A stretch of 64,000 bases of DNA from Bugulina stolonifera (taxonomy: Eukaryota > Bryozoa > Gymnolaemata > Cheilostomatida > Bugulidae). The DNA lies in the NCBI GenBank assembly GCA_935421135.1, contig OW285193.1:9604496-9668495 (forward strand). Direction: 5' to 3'. A program made the translations under genes and the position numbers. The first letter of the stretch is position 1; every line of letters begins with the position of its first letter. Positions 1 to 13,162 of the stretch are shown in pieces. A model generated the notes under the pieces. That model saw nothing but the letters and a program-made list of their open reading frames with translations, did not search any database and was not told the origin of the DNA.

Positions 1-3000
1 TGTAGTATTTTTCAGATCGCAATATACATTTACATTTCAAATGTTGCTAGCTTGAAAAACGATCAATCAAAATTGATAATACTAGATGTTGTAGGGAGTT
101 GTCCACTCTCTAATTAACTTATTCTTTTAGGAGTTATTTACTCTTTTGAGTTAAGGAGTAGGCAACCCCTGAGGGGATGTTACGCTATTTACCTGTTCAA
201 TTAAGGCATGACTTGTCAAGCTTTCGGGATTTTCAACCCAGGTTATGGTGCCTGCACGAATTTCACAGCCTCCCCCCCCCCCCCTAAATGTCAAATCTTC
301 CAGCCCTTTAAAAGAAGAACTAATTACAAGTTTATCTAACAGTTTATTATTAGTTGGCTACAGTTAGTGTTTTCTTATTGGCTGCAAACAAAGTTACCAA
401 AGAGGGCAGCACATAGTCTTGGCAGCAAGATGTGAGGATTATTTTTATTTCAACATCTACATTGTATATGTTGTTTGCTTATGCTTTAGTTAGTAGGTAA
501 CTAAATCAATTTGATTTTATTGATTTACTCAATTGCTATTCCATCGTATCTCTACCAAAATAGTTTAATTTTTCTCTATAGATTTATGGACACCGTGCAG
601 AAGAAGAACAATATATCTTTTTGCTACACATTATCCTTACTCATCAATCTTATATTCTTCTAAACTCTGCTATTTACTTAAAATCAAGTATGGTTCCATT
701 TTTAGACTTTTATTTGCGACCCAGGTCAGTCCAAGAGGTTGCGAAGACACTGTTTATTATGTATCCAAGAGTATGATAATAACAACTGCCATATACAATG
801 AGTGCCCCGCTACTTAGAAAATGCTTATTTAGAAAATGTTGTTTTGGAACATTGGAAATAATTACCTGGAAAATGTAGATATTCTGTTAATTCATGCAAT
901 AAATAAGTTTCCATACACCATTTACAAAGTGATTACTGTATAAATGTGGCGTGTTGTTCTAAATACTGAATGCTGAAAACTATGGTTGCAAATGCATATA
1001 CATGTATATAATATAAATTATATTGTCTGAGATAGGAAATAATAATGGCCTCGTCCACTACAGTATCATGTCCAGTATGGTATCGTGTATGAAAGTTGAT
1101 GGTAGCAACGTGATGCTAATGTCCATCAGTTAAACTAGTTAATATTGTAACCAAACAATTTAAATTATTGATTATAATAGTTTAATGAGATGAACTATCA
1201 GTATTATAAGTTTAATGACTGGATTATTTCTCACTGAGTAGTGAGTATTACAATCAATACTGGTTGAAGGCACGTGTAATATTATGTTACAATGTTTGTC
1301 TGACATGGATACAGTCATGTAGTCTTTATTTTTCACAATCTAACATGGATACAGTTTCTATTTCTAACCCCTTTTGCTGCTGTTACACGAGAGGCCTTGA
1401 GCTTCGACAGAACAACGTTGTTCGTTAGTATGGCAACACTCCTGTTACAATGCCCTATTATCACTGTACTCATATGTTGGTGAGATTGTAAATAATATAA
1501 ATATTGACCAGGGTTGACCAGTGCTGACCAGAATGATTAAGACTCAAATTGTATTAGTATAAGCTAAACACACATCTGCCTACATGTACATGTATAATAT
1601 AGTGTACTACATTATATCTATGAAATTATATAACTAGTTGATAACATTGGCAGTGTATTACATGACTGTAATGTTATTCAAATCAGGGATGCTGGTAGAT
1701 AAATAAATACCAGCGGATGTTTGATTATGTAACAAATTATCTAGATTGTTATTATTATTATAATTGTGTCCATGAATTTGGTCTGTATTCCACAACCTCC
1801 AGCTGTTTACTAAAAATACTTCAGCTCCAATTTTGTTTCTATTTGGCTTTTGTATAAAAACTTTTTAGCAGAATGCTTTTCCTAGCAACAGATCAACATG
1901 TTATATTCTCTCCCTAGTAACCTATTGTCCTCTGCAATATTGATCATTGATCAAAATATTAAACTGCATGATGGTAGTCTAGTCTAACATGCTCTATATA
2001 GGTAGACTGCTCTAGGTAAAGCTCTGCGAACCCTTTTACTAAAGAGGGAGTATGTTGTAGGCTACATGGCGTTTCTCAACCGAAGTAACAAATTCGTCTC
2101 TATCAATGTAACCATTGCTTAGTTACCCAGGGCTCAGCACATTAAGTTGTCTTTGCTTGTTCCGAAGAGCCTATGAGATAGTCAGAGTGCTTCGTTCTTT
2201 GTTGAAACTCTAGCTGGAGACATAGTCTTCTTTGTGCGGTGGCTCCCCAAACCACATTTGAAAAAAATATAGGATCTACATGTAATTACAAGTCTGTGTG
2301 AAAATGCACTTTTATTTAATAAGCAGAACTAAGGGTTCTACCCTTTTAAGATTGAGAGAAAAGCTTCCTCCATGACCGACAATTTTTAGCTCACTTGTTC
2401 TAAATCTATTTCCTACGTGTTTTATTACACATTTGTATAGATTTGCCTCCTCCCACCTTAGAGCAATAAACAATAAGATAATAATAATTTTATGTTAATT
2501 GGATCATTCCATGCTCATAGTGCATGTAAATAAAAATATATTCTTAATACAATATTGATTTACTTTGTTAGAGAATTGAATAAATACTTCAATGGGTGTA
2601 ATTATATTCCTGTCCTTTTGTTCATAATTCTTCCAGGGTTTAGAGAAATACATTTAATGTTCTATTACTGCTATAGCTTCAGCCTGGACTAAGGCCCATT
2701 TCTTTAGTAAATCCTTGTTTACTCAACAGCCAAGTATATTTCGGTAGATTTCACACTATGGTTACCTAAGGCTACACGTAAGTGATAGAAGCATTATACA
2801 CTGAACCATGGGTCTCTAAACTCTAGTTTATCCCTAGAGAAAGAATTCATTTTTAGCAGATCTACAACTCCTCAGGATGAAAGCAGGTTGGACAGAGTAA
2901 GTACTTTAAATAGAGTGTTATGTAGACTTGGTATGAAGTACACGTAGTTCAGAAGCAGTTGTTTATTTTGATACGATCTCAATGTATCTAGGTAACAGCT

Positions 3001-3827
3001 CACCGTTACTATGAGGTTACTAGTGAGCAACACTAAAAATGCTGATCCAACATGTGACCATGTGACAATCATTATGAGGGTGCCAGATTAATTTATATAA
3101 CATTCACAGTCCATAGTCTATTAGTAGTATACAACATAGTCCATATTATGTATGTACAGGTCTACATGTAGTCATTTATCAAAAGCATTGTTAGGAATTT
3201 TTTCTAGCAAGCAGTTAGCTAAGCTGGTACAGACTGCTATCTACTTCCGTAGTACACACAGGACTGTTTTACATGTTATATCAGTTACCTACAGGAATGT
3301 ACACCGTATGCACATTATGTAAACATACAGTAGTTACTGTATGTCTACTGTACACATACAGCAACTACATTTCTGTCAGTTAGAACGAAGACCTGTCATG
3401 GGTGTATATTTCTGTCTAATGTAACAATAAAAAGGGAAAGATAGATGATGAGAAGGCTATGGCAGGCTACATAAACTTCAGCCAGATTCTACATGCAGTG
3501 CTGAAATGACTGTATAATTTCAACTTGATTATATGTAAATTCGCCCAATAGGAAATAAGGACACTAGCAGCCATTCAGCACTTTGCATAAATTTTTATAT
3601 GTTATTTTCTCACACGTAGCCTAAATATGGACCAATCAGCTTGAGATCAGCTAGCTTATAATTCTACAAACTAAACATTATAATAGTTACATTATTTAAG
3701 TATTATTACTCACTCAAAGTGGATAGACAAGTAGCAATACTTGGTTTTTGTAGTACTCACATAGCAGGTAGGAGAGCACACAATGTATAAATATTTGTAT
3801 AATAATATAATAATAATGTATCATATT

Positions 3828-3877
3828 GAGCAAGAGGCCTAATGCTAAATAGTATTTAGCATTAGGCTGATTGCTCA
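3828..3877. repeat. Near-perfect 50-nt hairpin
   Basis: Inner arms GCCTAATGCTAAATA and TATTTAGCATTAGGC (3837-3851, 3853-3867) pair perfectly around one base. Outer arms TGAGCAA and TTGCTCA (3828-3834, 3871-3877) extend the stem past a small mismatch. The shape could be a tiny foldback repeat or a small-RNA precursor; the sequence does not decide between them. Confidence 0.75.
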
Positions 3878-4044
3878 CCAGGTCGTAGTACAAATCAAGT
3901 CAACATTTTTATTTTTTAGATTGATTGCAGCACGGAGAGGACATTGAGTAGCCATACCGTCTTGTATTTGTGTAATTTAACCCCTTTGGCACAATCATAC
4001 AAATTGTAATAGTGCTGCATGTGACTTTTATGTTTCACATACAG

Positions 4045-4258
4045 TTTGGGTAGCTTAAACAGGCATCACATATTTTTTCAAAATTTCAATGAACGTCACA
4101 GTGCAGTGCAGCTGGACCTTTATATGTACTTTCTGCTGATAGCAAAGGTTGAACATGCTCGGCTTAGTATAGAAGCAAATAATAATGTCCACATAGCTTC
4201 CTATAGAAGCTCAGGCAACTTACATACTGGAATTTTAATACAAGTTTGCTGTAATTAG
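4045..4258 (+). other. Exon-like open stretch, unidentified
   Basis: After a plausible acceptor (TTTCACATACAG ending at 4044) a frame stays open for 71 codons and ends in TAG at 4256-4258. Codon choice looks protein-like (GTG CAG CTG GAC around 4100) and the product would end in VCCN. I see no family match, no upstream exon and no start codon. Frames of this length also arise by chance in this window, so it is only a candidate terminal exon on the plus strand. Confidence 0.22.
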
Positions 4259-5033
4259 CATTACATATATGGGTTATTATTACATCTTCATGTACTTAAA
4301 AACAAAAAACAAATTAATTAAAATTTTCAAAAGTCGATTAGAAATATCCGGGATATATAGTGTACATATATTATACTCTGTTAAATGCAGCTAATTTTAT
4401 AGAACGATGAATTGAAGTAAAATGTACTTTGAAATAGAAACTGTGCCCGTAATTAATTTATTGATCCTTTAGAATTAGTTCTATTCTATGATATTCAATA
4501 TAAAATGTAGAAAAGTGTTTTCAGGTGATAATCAATACGTACATGTGTAGCTCCTTTACTCAATGCATATCATTCTGTCTGTGAGAGTGTAGAGTGAGTT
4601 GTAGTCTGCAGGTAGGGTGTACACAGTAGCTACTGTATAATAGTATATTATTGATGTGTGTATGACTTGTCTAGTATTTCGTTTTAGCAATAATTACTTA
4701 AAAATCTTCACCATTATCAAATTTTCAAACACCTAGTTACAAACGGCCAGTTACAAACTGTCTCTTTACTTTTCTGAGCTCTGAGCTGCAAGTTTGTGGT
4801 TGCCAAGTTTCTAAAAATTGTAGTTAAATTGAAGGCAAAACATATTATTTAGTTATAGAAAAATCTCAATTTTTTTAGTTAGAAAATAAAATTATTTCAT
4901 TACTGCAGCAGCAGCTCTGAGCAACCATAATTATACAGATCTTAGGGCAGACTAAGAACACACACTCTTTGTTGATATTTTACTAGGCTGATGGTACGTA
5001 AACCACTGTTCTATATGCTTTAGAGACAGGAAG

Positions 5034-8000
5034 ATGGGTCGGTGTGACAGTGTGTTTAGAGATTTGAAAGACCCCTTGCTATACAGAGGTGTCTTGGGAG
5101 AGTTTCTCGGAGTTATGTTCCTTGTGTTTGTTGGTTGTGCTAGTCCGTATGGTGCTTCTGAACTAGATCATACAAGAGTGAGCTTGTCATTTGGTCTGTC
5201 CGTAGCTACTATGGTGTGGATACTGGCCAGCGTATCGGGAGGTCATATCAACCCAGCCGTTTCAGTGGGGATGCTCGTCACCAGGAAGGTAGGCTAAGCG
5301 TTTCTGTTTTTATTTGGACAGCTCCATGATACAGTATGCAATTGGTGTCTTTGCCAACTTGAAAGCCATTTCTGATGAAATTGAAATTGATGCACTTTCG
5401 TAACAGCCACAATCATAATAATATAACGTTAAGAACTTTTTGAATAATAAACAGAGAGCAAGAAACACTGTGCGGATATTATGGCTAATATGGCTAATGA
5501 TGCTACTAGTCAATGCATGTATGTCTATGTTTGCAATATTGCACAAGAGACAGTTAGCTTTGTTCTGCAGCTCAGTCCAATATTCAGTGCGAAGGCCGGA
5601 AGTGTTGATAGTATCAGATAGGATGCTGTTGACGAAGATCACGCCCCCTTTCTAATATAACAAAGATATTTTGTGTAATTATTATGCAGATTACCATCTG
5701 GAGATTCATACTCTATCTGATTGCTCAAATAGTTGGCTCAATCATCGGAGCTCTCATCTTAAAAGGTGTGATGTGTGACTGGCAAGTCTCCTATGTCTCC
5801 CAAACAAACTACACTTGTGGCTTAGGTAAGCATAGGGGTAAAACATTATGGACGTGAGTGCCATTATAGTCGTCAACCTATTTAACATTTAGCAGTTACT
5901 TGTCACGTTTATCTGATCCAATTGCGAGAGATTCAGCATGTGGTAGATGTGTCTAGCTGGAGTGGGGGGGGGGGTGTCTAGCTGGAGTGGGGGTGTCTAG
6001 CTGGAGTGGGGGGGGGGGGGTGGGTTACTGAAATGTGGGAGTCTTCTGTCAAATGAGGAAGGTTATAATTGACGTATAACTATCTCCGATTACAGAGGAA
6101 CTGTAGCCTAACTGCAACACTGCGGCGCTATACTACCACTAATGTTTGTGTTGTAAAAATATTTGTGACTTGCTGTTTTAATACCACCAATTTTGCTCCA
6201 CTATCTAAAAGCATGTATTTAGACATGTAGATATTATTGATAATATTTTCATACAATTTTGCAACATGTGCACATGGATGCACCACATATATTGGCTATA
6301 TTATGCTAATCTATTGGTCCCCAAAGTATTTATGTAACATGTGTAAGCTAACATTATGTTGTAAGCTAGACGTTGACCGAGCTGACATCATTTAGTTAGT
6401 TTGATATTAGTGTGAAGTTTCGATCAGTATTGCCTATTGAGCTCTGCACATGTTATGTCTGGTTCACCGAGGATGGTTTAAGATAAACTCAAATTTACAG
6501 CATAGGTACATGTAAATACCTCTCCAAGTTATTTGGCAATATGCTAACATAAAATAACAATAACTGCATAACTGTATAAGCCTATAATTTATGTGCTAGT
6601 TCTTAGTAGAAGTCTATAAATGAACTATTGTAAATAATGCTCTCTGTCCAGGTCTCACCTCACTGGGAAATGAAGTAAACCCTCTTCAAGGATGTGCTAT
6701 TGAGCTGCTCATTACCTTTGTGCTGGTCATCACTGTCTTTGCTACTTGTGACAAATCCAGAAATGATCTAAATGGATCTGGTCCTCTTGCTATTGGACTA
6801 TCAGTCACCATGTGCCATCTTGGATTCGTAAGTATATGTTTCTAGTATAGGCAATCTACAGTTTTTATTTCTGGTTTTGTTCTATTTTGCTTGCTGCCAC
6901 TTTCGCTTAGAAAAAACACATAGTTGTATGTTGCATGTTGCAGCTGATTTCAAGAGGTCAATTCATAGTCGAGTTAGCATTATGCTACATGTATGTCAGC
7001 TTGATTTTATACACAATAAAGTTGAAAATACATGTAGTGTAGCCAGAGACTAACATCAATGAAAATATGCAGCTGCTCTGTTTAGATGAGGAAACCGGTG
7101 GATTTTTAATGATGTATTTAATGTTTTTACATGTTCATTGTACAAGTACATGTATATATAGTAAGCTGTTGCACATGCATAGGTGCACAAGTACAAGTAC
7201 ATGTACATGTACATTGCAATCATGTGCACTCCATACAGTGGTCAGTCAATAATCTATAGGCATCATAGCTTCTCATAATTATTATATTATGGAATTATTA
7301 TGATGATATTGCATGATATTGCATATTTATATGAAATTGCAATGAGTTGAATAGAAATTCCTTATAGTGATATTGTTGGGACACTCTCTGTTTTCTATAA
7401 GTTGTATTACATAATATATACATATTACATAGTCAGAAGTTCCATAGCCAACAGCAGAATTTACACAATTGCATGAACCACTTGTGAATTCTAAAGTTTA
7501 GTAAGCTAAAATTAAGCTTATAGCTTAGCAAAAGACCTTATCTGGGCATTGATATATTCTTCAAACTTGATCAAGTTTTGAATCAAAAATAATCATTCAA
7601 TCTTCAATTATTTAGTAAATTACATGTACACTGTGCTTAGAACTGACTGCCTTCAGTTACTCTAACGGTTCGCCACAGTGTTGATTACCTCCTGTAATAT
7701 ATACATTTAGTATTAGCATAGTAGTAGTAGACCTACATCTCTAAACAGCAGCAGTTGATTGCCAAACAGGAAGTTCAATCTTCTTCTTTCTCTTTCGCCA
7801 CCACGGATGATTTCCCTCCACAGGAAGTTCAATATACAGCAATATTTATAAAAGTTTTAATTTGGTTAATGAAGCCAGTTGATTGAAAGATTAATATTTA
7901 CATTTTTGAAATAAAGTACAAAGGCATAGTGTAATTAGTGCTGTGGAGACTAACAGTATAGTTTTTGGTATTTCCCAGCATTCCATTGTCATTAGTGACT

Positions 8001-11000
8001 GAACAGAGGCCTTTACTTTTACTTACCCACCATGCGCTTTATCCACAGTTATTCCAATACTGCGCCCTTATACAATGTACTAGTTGTGTAGCTTCTATTT
8101 ATGTATTTACCTGGATACATGTTGAGGGCACAGAGAATTACACATAACAGTATAATTTACGTGTATATCTACAGATTCGAATGACAGGATCAAGTATGAA
8201 CCCAGCAAGATCATTTGGTCCTGCAGTTGTATTGGCAGATTTCACCAACCACTGGGTAAGTACGCTACGCAACTACATAGCTACGTAGCTACGTAACTAG
8301 GTAAATGCGTAACAATGTAACTATGTATCTATATTAGATGTATATATCTATACTACATGTACATGTATATCATTTTACTAAAAGTATTTCTGGTAGAAGA
8401 TGGATGAACATGCTAAACAAGCTAAACATAGCATACTATTCAGATATAAATACTACTGTGCTTGTTATCATTAGCTTAAACAATTACATGAATATTGCCT
8501 CTACGTCATCATCATGAGTGGACAACTGACACCACATCGTATGCTCTCTCTGGAATAACTAAATACGGGTGAAGGGGAGATAATCGTACAGAAATCATCA
8601 CAGCAGTGCTTATAATTATCATAGTATTCTAATACCAGGGGCGTATTTTAAGGGGCGGCAGGGAGGCACTGCCGCCCCTGTTGCCAAAATAAAGTGGCCT
8701 AAAAACACTACTTTTGAAAATTTGAGACTTTTTCCCTTAATATTTGCTTCATTTCCGGTTTGCGACCGAAGCGTTATCACTCTAGTTATAACTCTATGGC
8801 GTTATCACTCTACTTATAACTCTATGGTGTTGCGTCGTAACAATAACCAGCAATCTTGGATTAATTACTACATTGCAAGTGGCACACAAAGGGGTCCATA
8901 AAACTGTGTGCTCTGCTAAAAGACTCTATGGCTATGCCAAGGTTAAAAACTTGCGGTCTTGTGAGTGAATGAATAAATATTTTTTATGAATAGTTATTTA
9001 TACCAAGGAAAAAGTAATAAATGCAAAAGTAAAAGTGGTGAACAGTTGAATCAGGTGAATCAATTTGTAAGTCACTGTTATCCATGAGGTGGTTCCTTCC
9101 CTGTCACTGACTACGAGCAGGTGCATGAAAATTAATTCCAATATTTATATTATTTTCTTTTGGCTTCTTTCAAAAATATTTATGATAATGATTTATTCTT
9201 TTAATAATTATAATTAGAAGTGTTTGCATTCATTTTAGTTATTCATTCCAGCCAGTCCACTGACAACTACTACTCTACTGCTACATTCACTACTACCAAC
9301 TAAATATGTATTGTAAAAAAAAATACTAATTTAAAAATATAATAATAAATATAACAATAATGAATTATTTTAAATTTATATATAATATAATTATACTATT
9401 AATATTATCTTAGCTTTGCTAGGCTGCCACACTTTTCTTGCAAAGATATTTATTTTAAATGCATTTTATTTAAAATAATTAATTTATAATGACAATAGTT
9501 GTTGATCACCTATTAAAATTTGAAAATTTTAATTTATAAAATACACTTGCGCCTATGGACTCTTTGTAAAAAGATACAATCATGCAGTATTGTAGTTATT
9601 ATAAAATTCTACTAGCTAGTAATAGTACTGTAACACTTTCGCTCTTGTTGCAAGTAGTAGTAACTGTATTAAGCAGAAGTAGTAATGAGTACTTGTTGTA
9701 GTGATGCTAGAACTAGCATGCTGCTATGTCTAATTTTTGCACTTCAGAGAGTCAGAGTTGAAAATTTTCCGCTGCGCACCCCCCTCCCACCCAACTTTCT
9801 GCCTCCCCACTCCATTTTTCTAACCTACGCCCCTGAATACAGTTGAAATTTTATTACATGGTGCATTTATACTGGTTCAGTATTTTGATACGTAACTTTA
9901 CAGCTACAGCAAATAGACTGTGTGTTTGCACACTGCTAAATCTGTGCCAATAATATTCTTATGCAAGCATTTTGTTCTAGTTCTATCACAGTGAGCAATT
10001 CAGCTTCAGAGCTTCCTTCAATGAACTTAAAATATATTGTAAAGGCCAGAGAAAGGTGAGATTTGCTTTAATTTATGTGTATCCTTGCTTGCAGGTGTAC
10101 TGGGTTGGGCCGATGTTAGGTGGGATGCTGGCAGCTATCATCTATGAGTTCCTATTTGCTGGTAAGTATGAATTTAATGAACTTTACTATCTCTTCAGTT
10201 GCTTCTATTCTACATGTATACCATTACTCACAGATGTACAGTTTACACGGACAATGTATAGTGTTGTACTATGCTTTCCGTAGGTTAAACTACATTGTAG
10301 TTTTATAGAGTTGTTGACTTGAGTAGTAAGTCCCACAGATGTGTAGTATTGCCATTGGGATCCCATCTATGGGTCAATAATATTGACATTTACATGTAAG
10401 ATTAAATCAGTGTCACTTTAGAAAGTATTTCACTTGTCACTTATATGTACCATATATTTCATAATTGTAGGTAGACTCATGTGTATAGTTTAATTATAAT
10501 GCATGTACTATTATTATGCCTGTAGATACACATGTACTTGTATGCACTGTACATATTATACATGATGTACATATGATACACCATTATACATTTTATAACA
10601 CTAAGATACTATACAGTATAACTTGAATGTGTAGTGAGCATTAGCCCTCTTCTTCCTGAACAAAGAGCATAATGACAAATGATAAAAATAGCTATACTTC
10701 AAGTAGTGAGTTAGTCTCAAAAAGATGAACAGCAAAAATTTTGTTTTCATTGCTGTGAAATAACCAGTTTCTTACTGGGGTTTGAAGCTAATTATCTAAC
10801 GAGTGGGGGGGGGGGGGGGGGGTTCGAACACCAGTCACAGATTGACAATATTTCTGAAATTTTAAGAAACCATGCAAAGTTATAGCTGCACATGAGACTC
10901 CTTGCAACGTCAATGACAATATAATCTCATCACTATAATGTTCTATGGAAATTTTATTCTTTGGTTTCATTAGTGTCTGGTACGGTGATATGACCATGAA

Positions 11001-13162
11001 TTTTATTACGTTATATTATATTGAGTCTAGATGTAAACCTAAGACCTAACAACAATATTAATTGTTTCAACTTACTATTAATATTGATGTAATTAAAAGT
11101 TGTTATAGATTGTTAAAACAAATACAATGTACATGTATGTTCATGTTGATTGGTTTCAAAATCGCCAGCAAATCCTTACTGTACAGAATGCATTTGTTGC
11201 ATAATCGTTGATGAGTGAAAAGTTGTCCTCACTTCAAAAAATGAAAAATTGAGAGCAGACAACTTCGAAATGTTACCCAAGTTTGTATCGTATAGGTACA
11301 TGCGCATGTATGAAGGTCTGTATCATAGATATAATATAAAGACTAGATAGGACACCCTGTGTTAACGCTCCAATGCCCAAATGTCTTATTAAATTGTTGG
11401 AAAAACCCACAACGTAACGTAATCTCACCATGGAGTTGCAGGCATTCAATGATGGCTCACACTATATATTATAATGGAATACTGTAGCCTAAACTAGCTC
11501 CACTTTGGTTTAAATCAAACACTGCTGCCATAATATTGGTGTCCTGGCAAATTAATGTCTACGTAGCACATCACCACATGAAGGCCTATCAGCTGGTACT
11601 AAACACCACCTATTTACACTGTCTAAAAAGGCTAAAATTTGCTAATATAAACAAGATATAAATACTTCAATAAGTTTCCAAAGTCCTTGACCTTGAGAAT
11701 AGTGTATTACCTGCTGCCAGCAGGTAATGTACTATTAGCATGGTAAAATGATGACTACATAGCACATTACCACATGAAGGCCTATCAGCTAGTACTAAAC
11801 ACTACCTATTTACACTGTCTAAAAGTACTCAAAATTACTAATGTAGCCTACATGACTTAAACATGTTGTACACTTCAATGAGTTTCCAAAGTTTCCACAG
11901 TCTTTGTGTTTTGACATATCATTCTTTTGCAAATTTATTACCATGAAGAAACATGTCAAGTGAGGCTAAATGTTTATTGCCACACTCCCTAAAAGCAATT
12001 AATTGGTTCTAATGTTTGAAATCATATTAGTAGTTAGTACTGAGTGTAATGATTGGAGCAGCATGCTGTTTTGGTCTCACACATTAACGTATTGTTAGGC
12101 ATGTGTTGACCACAGTGCCACAGATAGCAGCAAACCTGTAAAGTGAGAGTAAAACAGTTATAACCTTGTTTATTGGCACTTCATGCTGCTTATAATAAAT
12201 TACATCGCACATGGGTAGCCTACAGCTTGTCATGTTACGCCAATTGATATAAAGTACATGTAATAGCCCATGTGCACAGCAGGTAGCCTCATGCACTTAC
12301 ACTCCATACTCTAGTGATGCTTCACTTTGCATTAGCTTATGATCTAATCTTAACATCTATTAAGAACCTGTGGAGGTCTAACACAACCCAACCCTATGTC
12401 TCTGAACTCTGCCAGATCGCTAAAGATCTATTAGACAGATCCTCCAAGTTGAAAGAATGTGTAAGCTCATACATCAAAAAGCTGTTAATATGAACACTCT
12501 CCTATGCTGCCACAAATAACATATCCCAGCGACTGTTATGTGCTAGTAATAGCACCTCTCCTATAAAGACAGTCATTAGCAGCCTGATAACGTATGCTAA
12601 TAGTACATTACCTGCTGACAGCAGGTAATGTACTATTCTCAAGGCCAAGGACTTTGGAGACTTATTGAAGTATTTATATGATGTTCATATTAGCAAATTT
12701 TAGCACTTTTAGACAGTGTAAATAGGTGGTGTTTAGTACCAGCTGATAGGCCTTCATGTGGTGATGTGCTATGTAGACATTAATTTGCCAGGACACCAAT
12801 ATTATGGCAGCAGTGTTTGATTTAAACTAAAGTGGAGCTAGTTTAGGCTGCAGTATTCCATTATAACATATAGTGTGAGCCATCATTGAATGCCCGCAAC
12901 TCCATGGTGAGATTACGTTACGTTGTGGGTTTTTCCAACAATTTAATAGGACATTTGGGCATTGGAGCGTTAACACAGGGTGTCCTATCTAGTCTTTATA
13001 TTATATCTATGGTCTGTATGCATCTTTATTGCAGGTGATGCCAAGATCACCAAGATTGTGTCATGTGTCAAGGACGCTGACTACCGGCATCCATACATAG
13101 CCCAAGAGGATGCTGCTAGTAACAGTTCTAAGGTGGGGGCAGCAGAGGTGTCCCCAGAGTAA
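5034..13162 (+). CDS. Classical water-type aquaporin (paralogue A), six exons
   Basis: Six exons: 5034-5288, 5690-5825, 6652-6827, 8175-8255, 10095-10161 and 13035-13162, all with GT-AG introns and consistent phases, giving 280 residues. It is a six-helix membrane channel of the MIP family. The first box GGHINPAV has NPA at residues 73-75; the second, [10 protein letters not shown], has NPA at 198-200. The aromatic/arginine filter reads Phe53, His186, Ser195, Arg201, the pattern of water-selective orthodox aquaporins; Ser replaces the mercury-sensitive Cys of human AQP1. Loop C has an N-glycosylation sequon (Asn125-Tyr-Thr). The start at 5034 fits the family length; an acceptor-like TTTAG just upstream suggests a 5' UTR intron. 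Intron 4 carries a 1.2-kb transposon and intron 5 a 1.7-kb one. AATAAA at 13844-13849 is a possible polyadenylation signal. The aquaporin identity is secure; water selectivity is inferred from the filter. Confidence 0.93.
5942..6022 (+). repeat. Short G-rich tandem repeat in aquaporin A intron 2
   Basis: Three copies of TGTCTAGCTGGAGTGGGG are separated by G runs of varying length. The guanine runs could form a quadruplex. It lies in an intron, about 115 bases after the exon 2 donor. Confidence 0.8.
8636..9835. mobile_element. 1.2-kb non-autonomous TIR element, copy 1 (hAT-like)
   Basis: Ends are CAGGGGCGTA and its inverse TACGCCCCTG. The insertion is flanked by the 5-bp direct repeat AATAC (8631-8635 and 9836-9840). 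The left end carries a 10-bp hairpin (AGGGGCGGCA / TGCCGCCCCT). No transposase frame is present. A closely similar copy lies at 35302-36533 with its own, different 5-bp duplication (AACAG), which confirms both boundaries. CAGGG-type ends suggest hAT; a 5-bp duplication is unusual but occurs in some hAT lineages. It sits inside aquaporin A intron 4, the intron that paralogue B lacks. Confidence 0.88.
10805..10822 (+). repeat. Uninterrupted 18-base G tract
   Basis: A pure guanine run in aquaporin A intron 5, followed directly by TTCGAACACC. Together with the last two Gs this resembles a Pol III B-box, but no A-box is evident. Confidence 0.8.
11219..11266. repeat. Dispersed small hairpin, copy 1
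   Basis: The left arm AAAGTTGTCCTCAC and the right arm GAGAGCAGACAACTT fold into an imperfect stem. Related arms with similar spacing occur at 34788-34829, 47948-47994 and 55363-55401, so this is a dispersed repeat family. It lies in aquaporin A intron 5, 58 bases before the 1.7-kb foldback element. Confidence 0.6.
11324..13011. mobile_element. 1.7-kb foldback transposon with about 0.4-kb inverted ends
   Basis: The left end (11324 to about 11736) reappears inverted at about 12598-13011, starting CATAGATATAATATAAAGAC. The inner ends of both arms are palindromes around ACCTGCTG / CAGCAGGT. The flanks are the 8-bp direct repeat GTCTGTAT (11316-11323, 13012-13019), which fits the hAT target pattern nTnnnnAn; a 9-bp reading (GGTCTGTAT) would instead suggest Mutator. 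A diverged direct copy of part of the left arm lies at about 11746-11910. No transposase frame was seen. The right end lies only 23 bases before the acceptor of the last aquaporin A exon, so the branch point for that intron may be supplied by the transposon. Confidence 0.88.

Larger units (their letters stand above)
1..5033. other. Intergenic DNA upstream of aquaporin A
   Basis: AT-rich sequence with no gene I can defend. It holds a poly-C tract near 272-284, a piece around 718-752 resembling 48376-48410 (dispersed repeat), a strong hairpin at 3828-3877, and one unassigned open exon-like stretch at 4045-4258. A CAG/GTAGGG donor-like site near 4612 and an acceptor-like TTTAG at 5019-5023 could bound an intron in the 5' UTR of aquaporin A, but this is inference only. 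Confidence 0.6.

Noticed and set aside
2872..3072. Minus-strand frame starting MIVTWSHVGSAFLVLL with a GTGAGC donor-like site
   Set aside because: The donor is attractive but no phase-0 continuation exon could be identified toward position 1; a hydrophobic frame of this size can occur by chance in AT-rich DNA.
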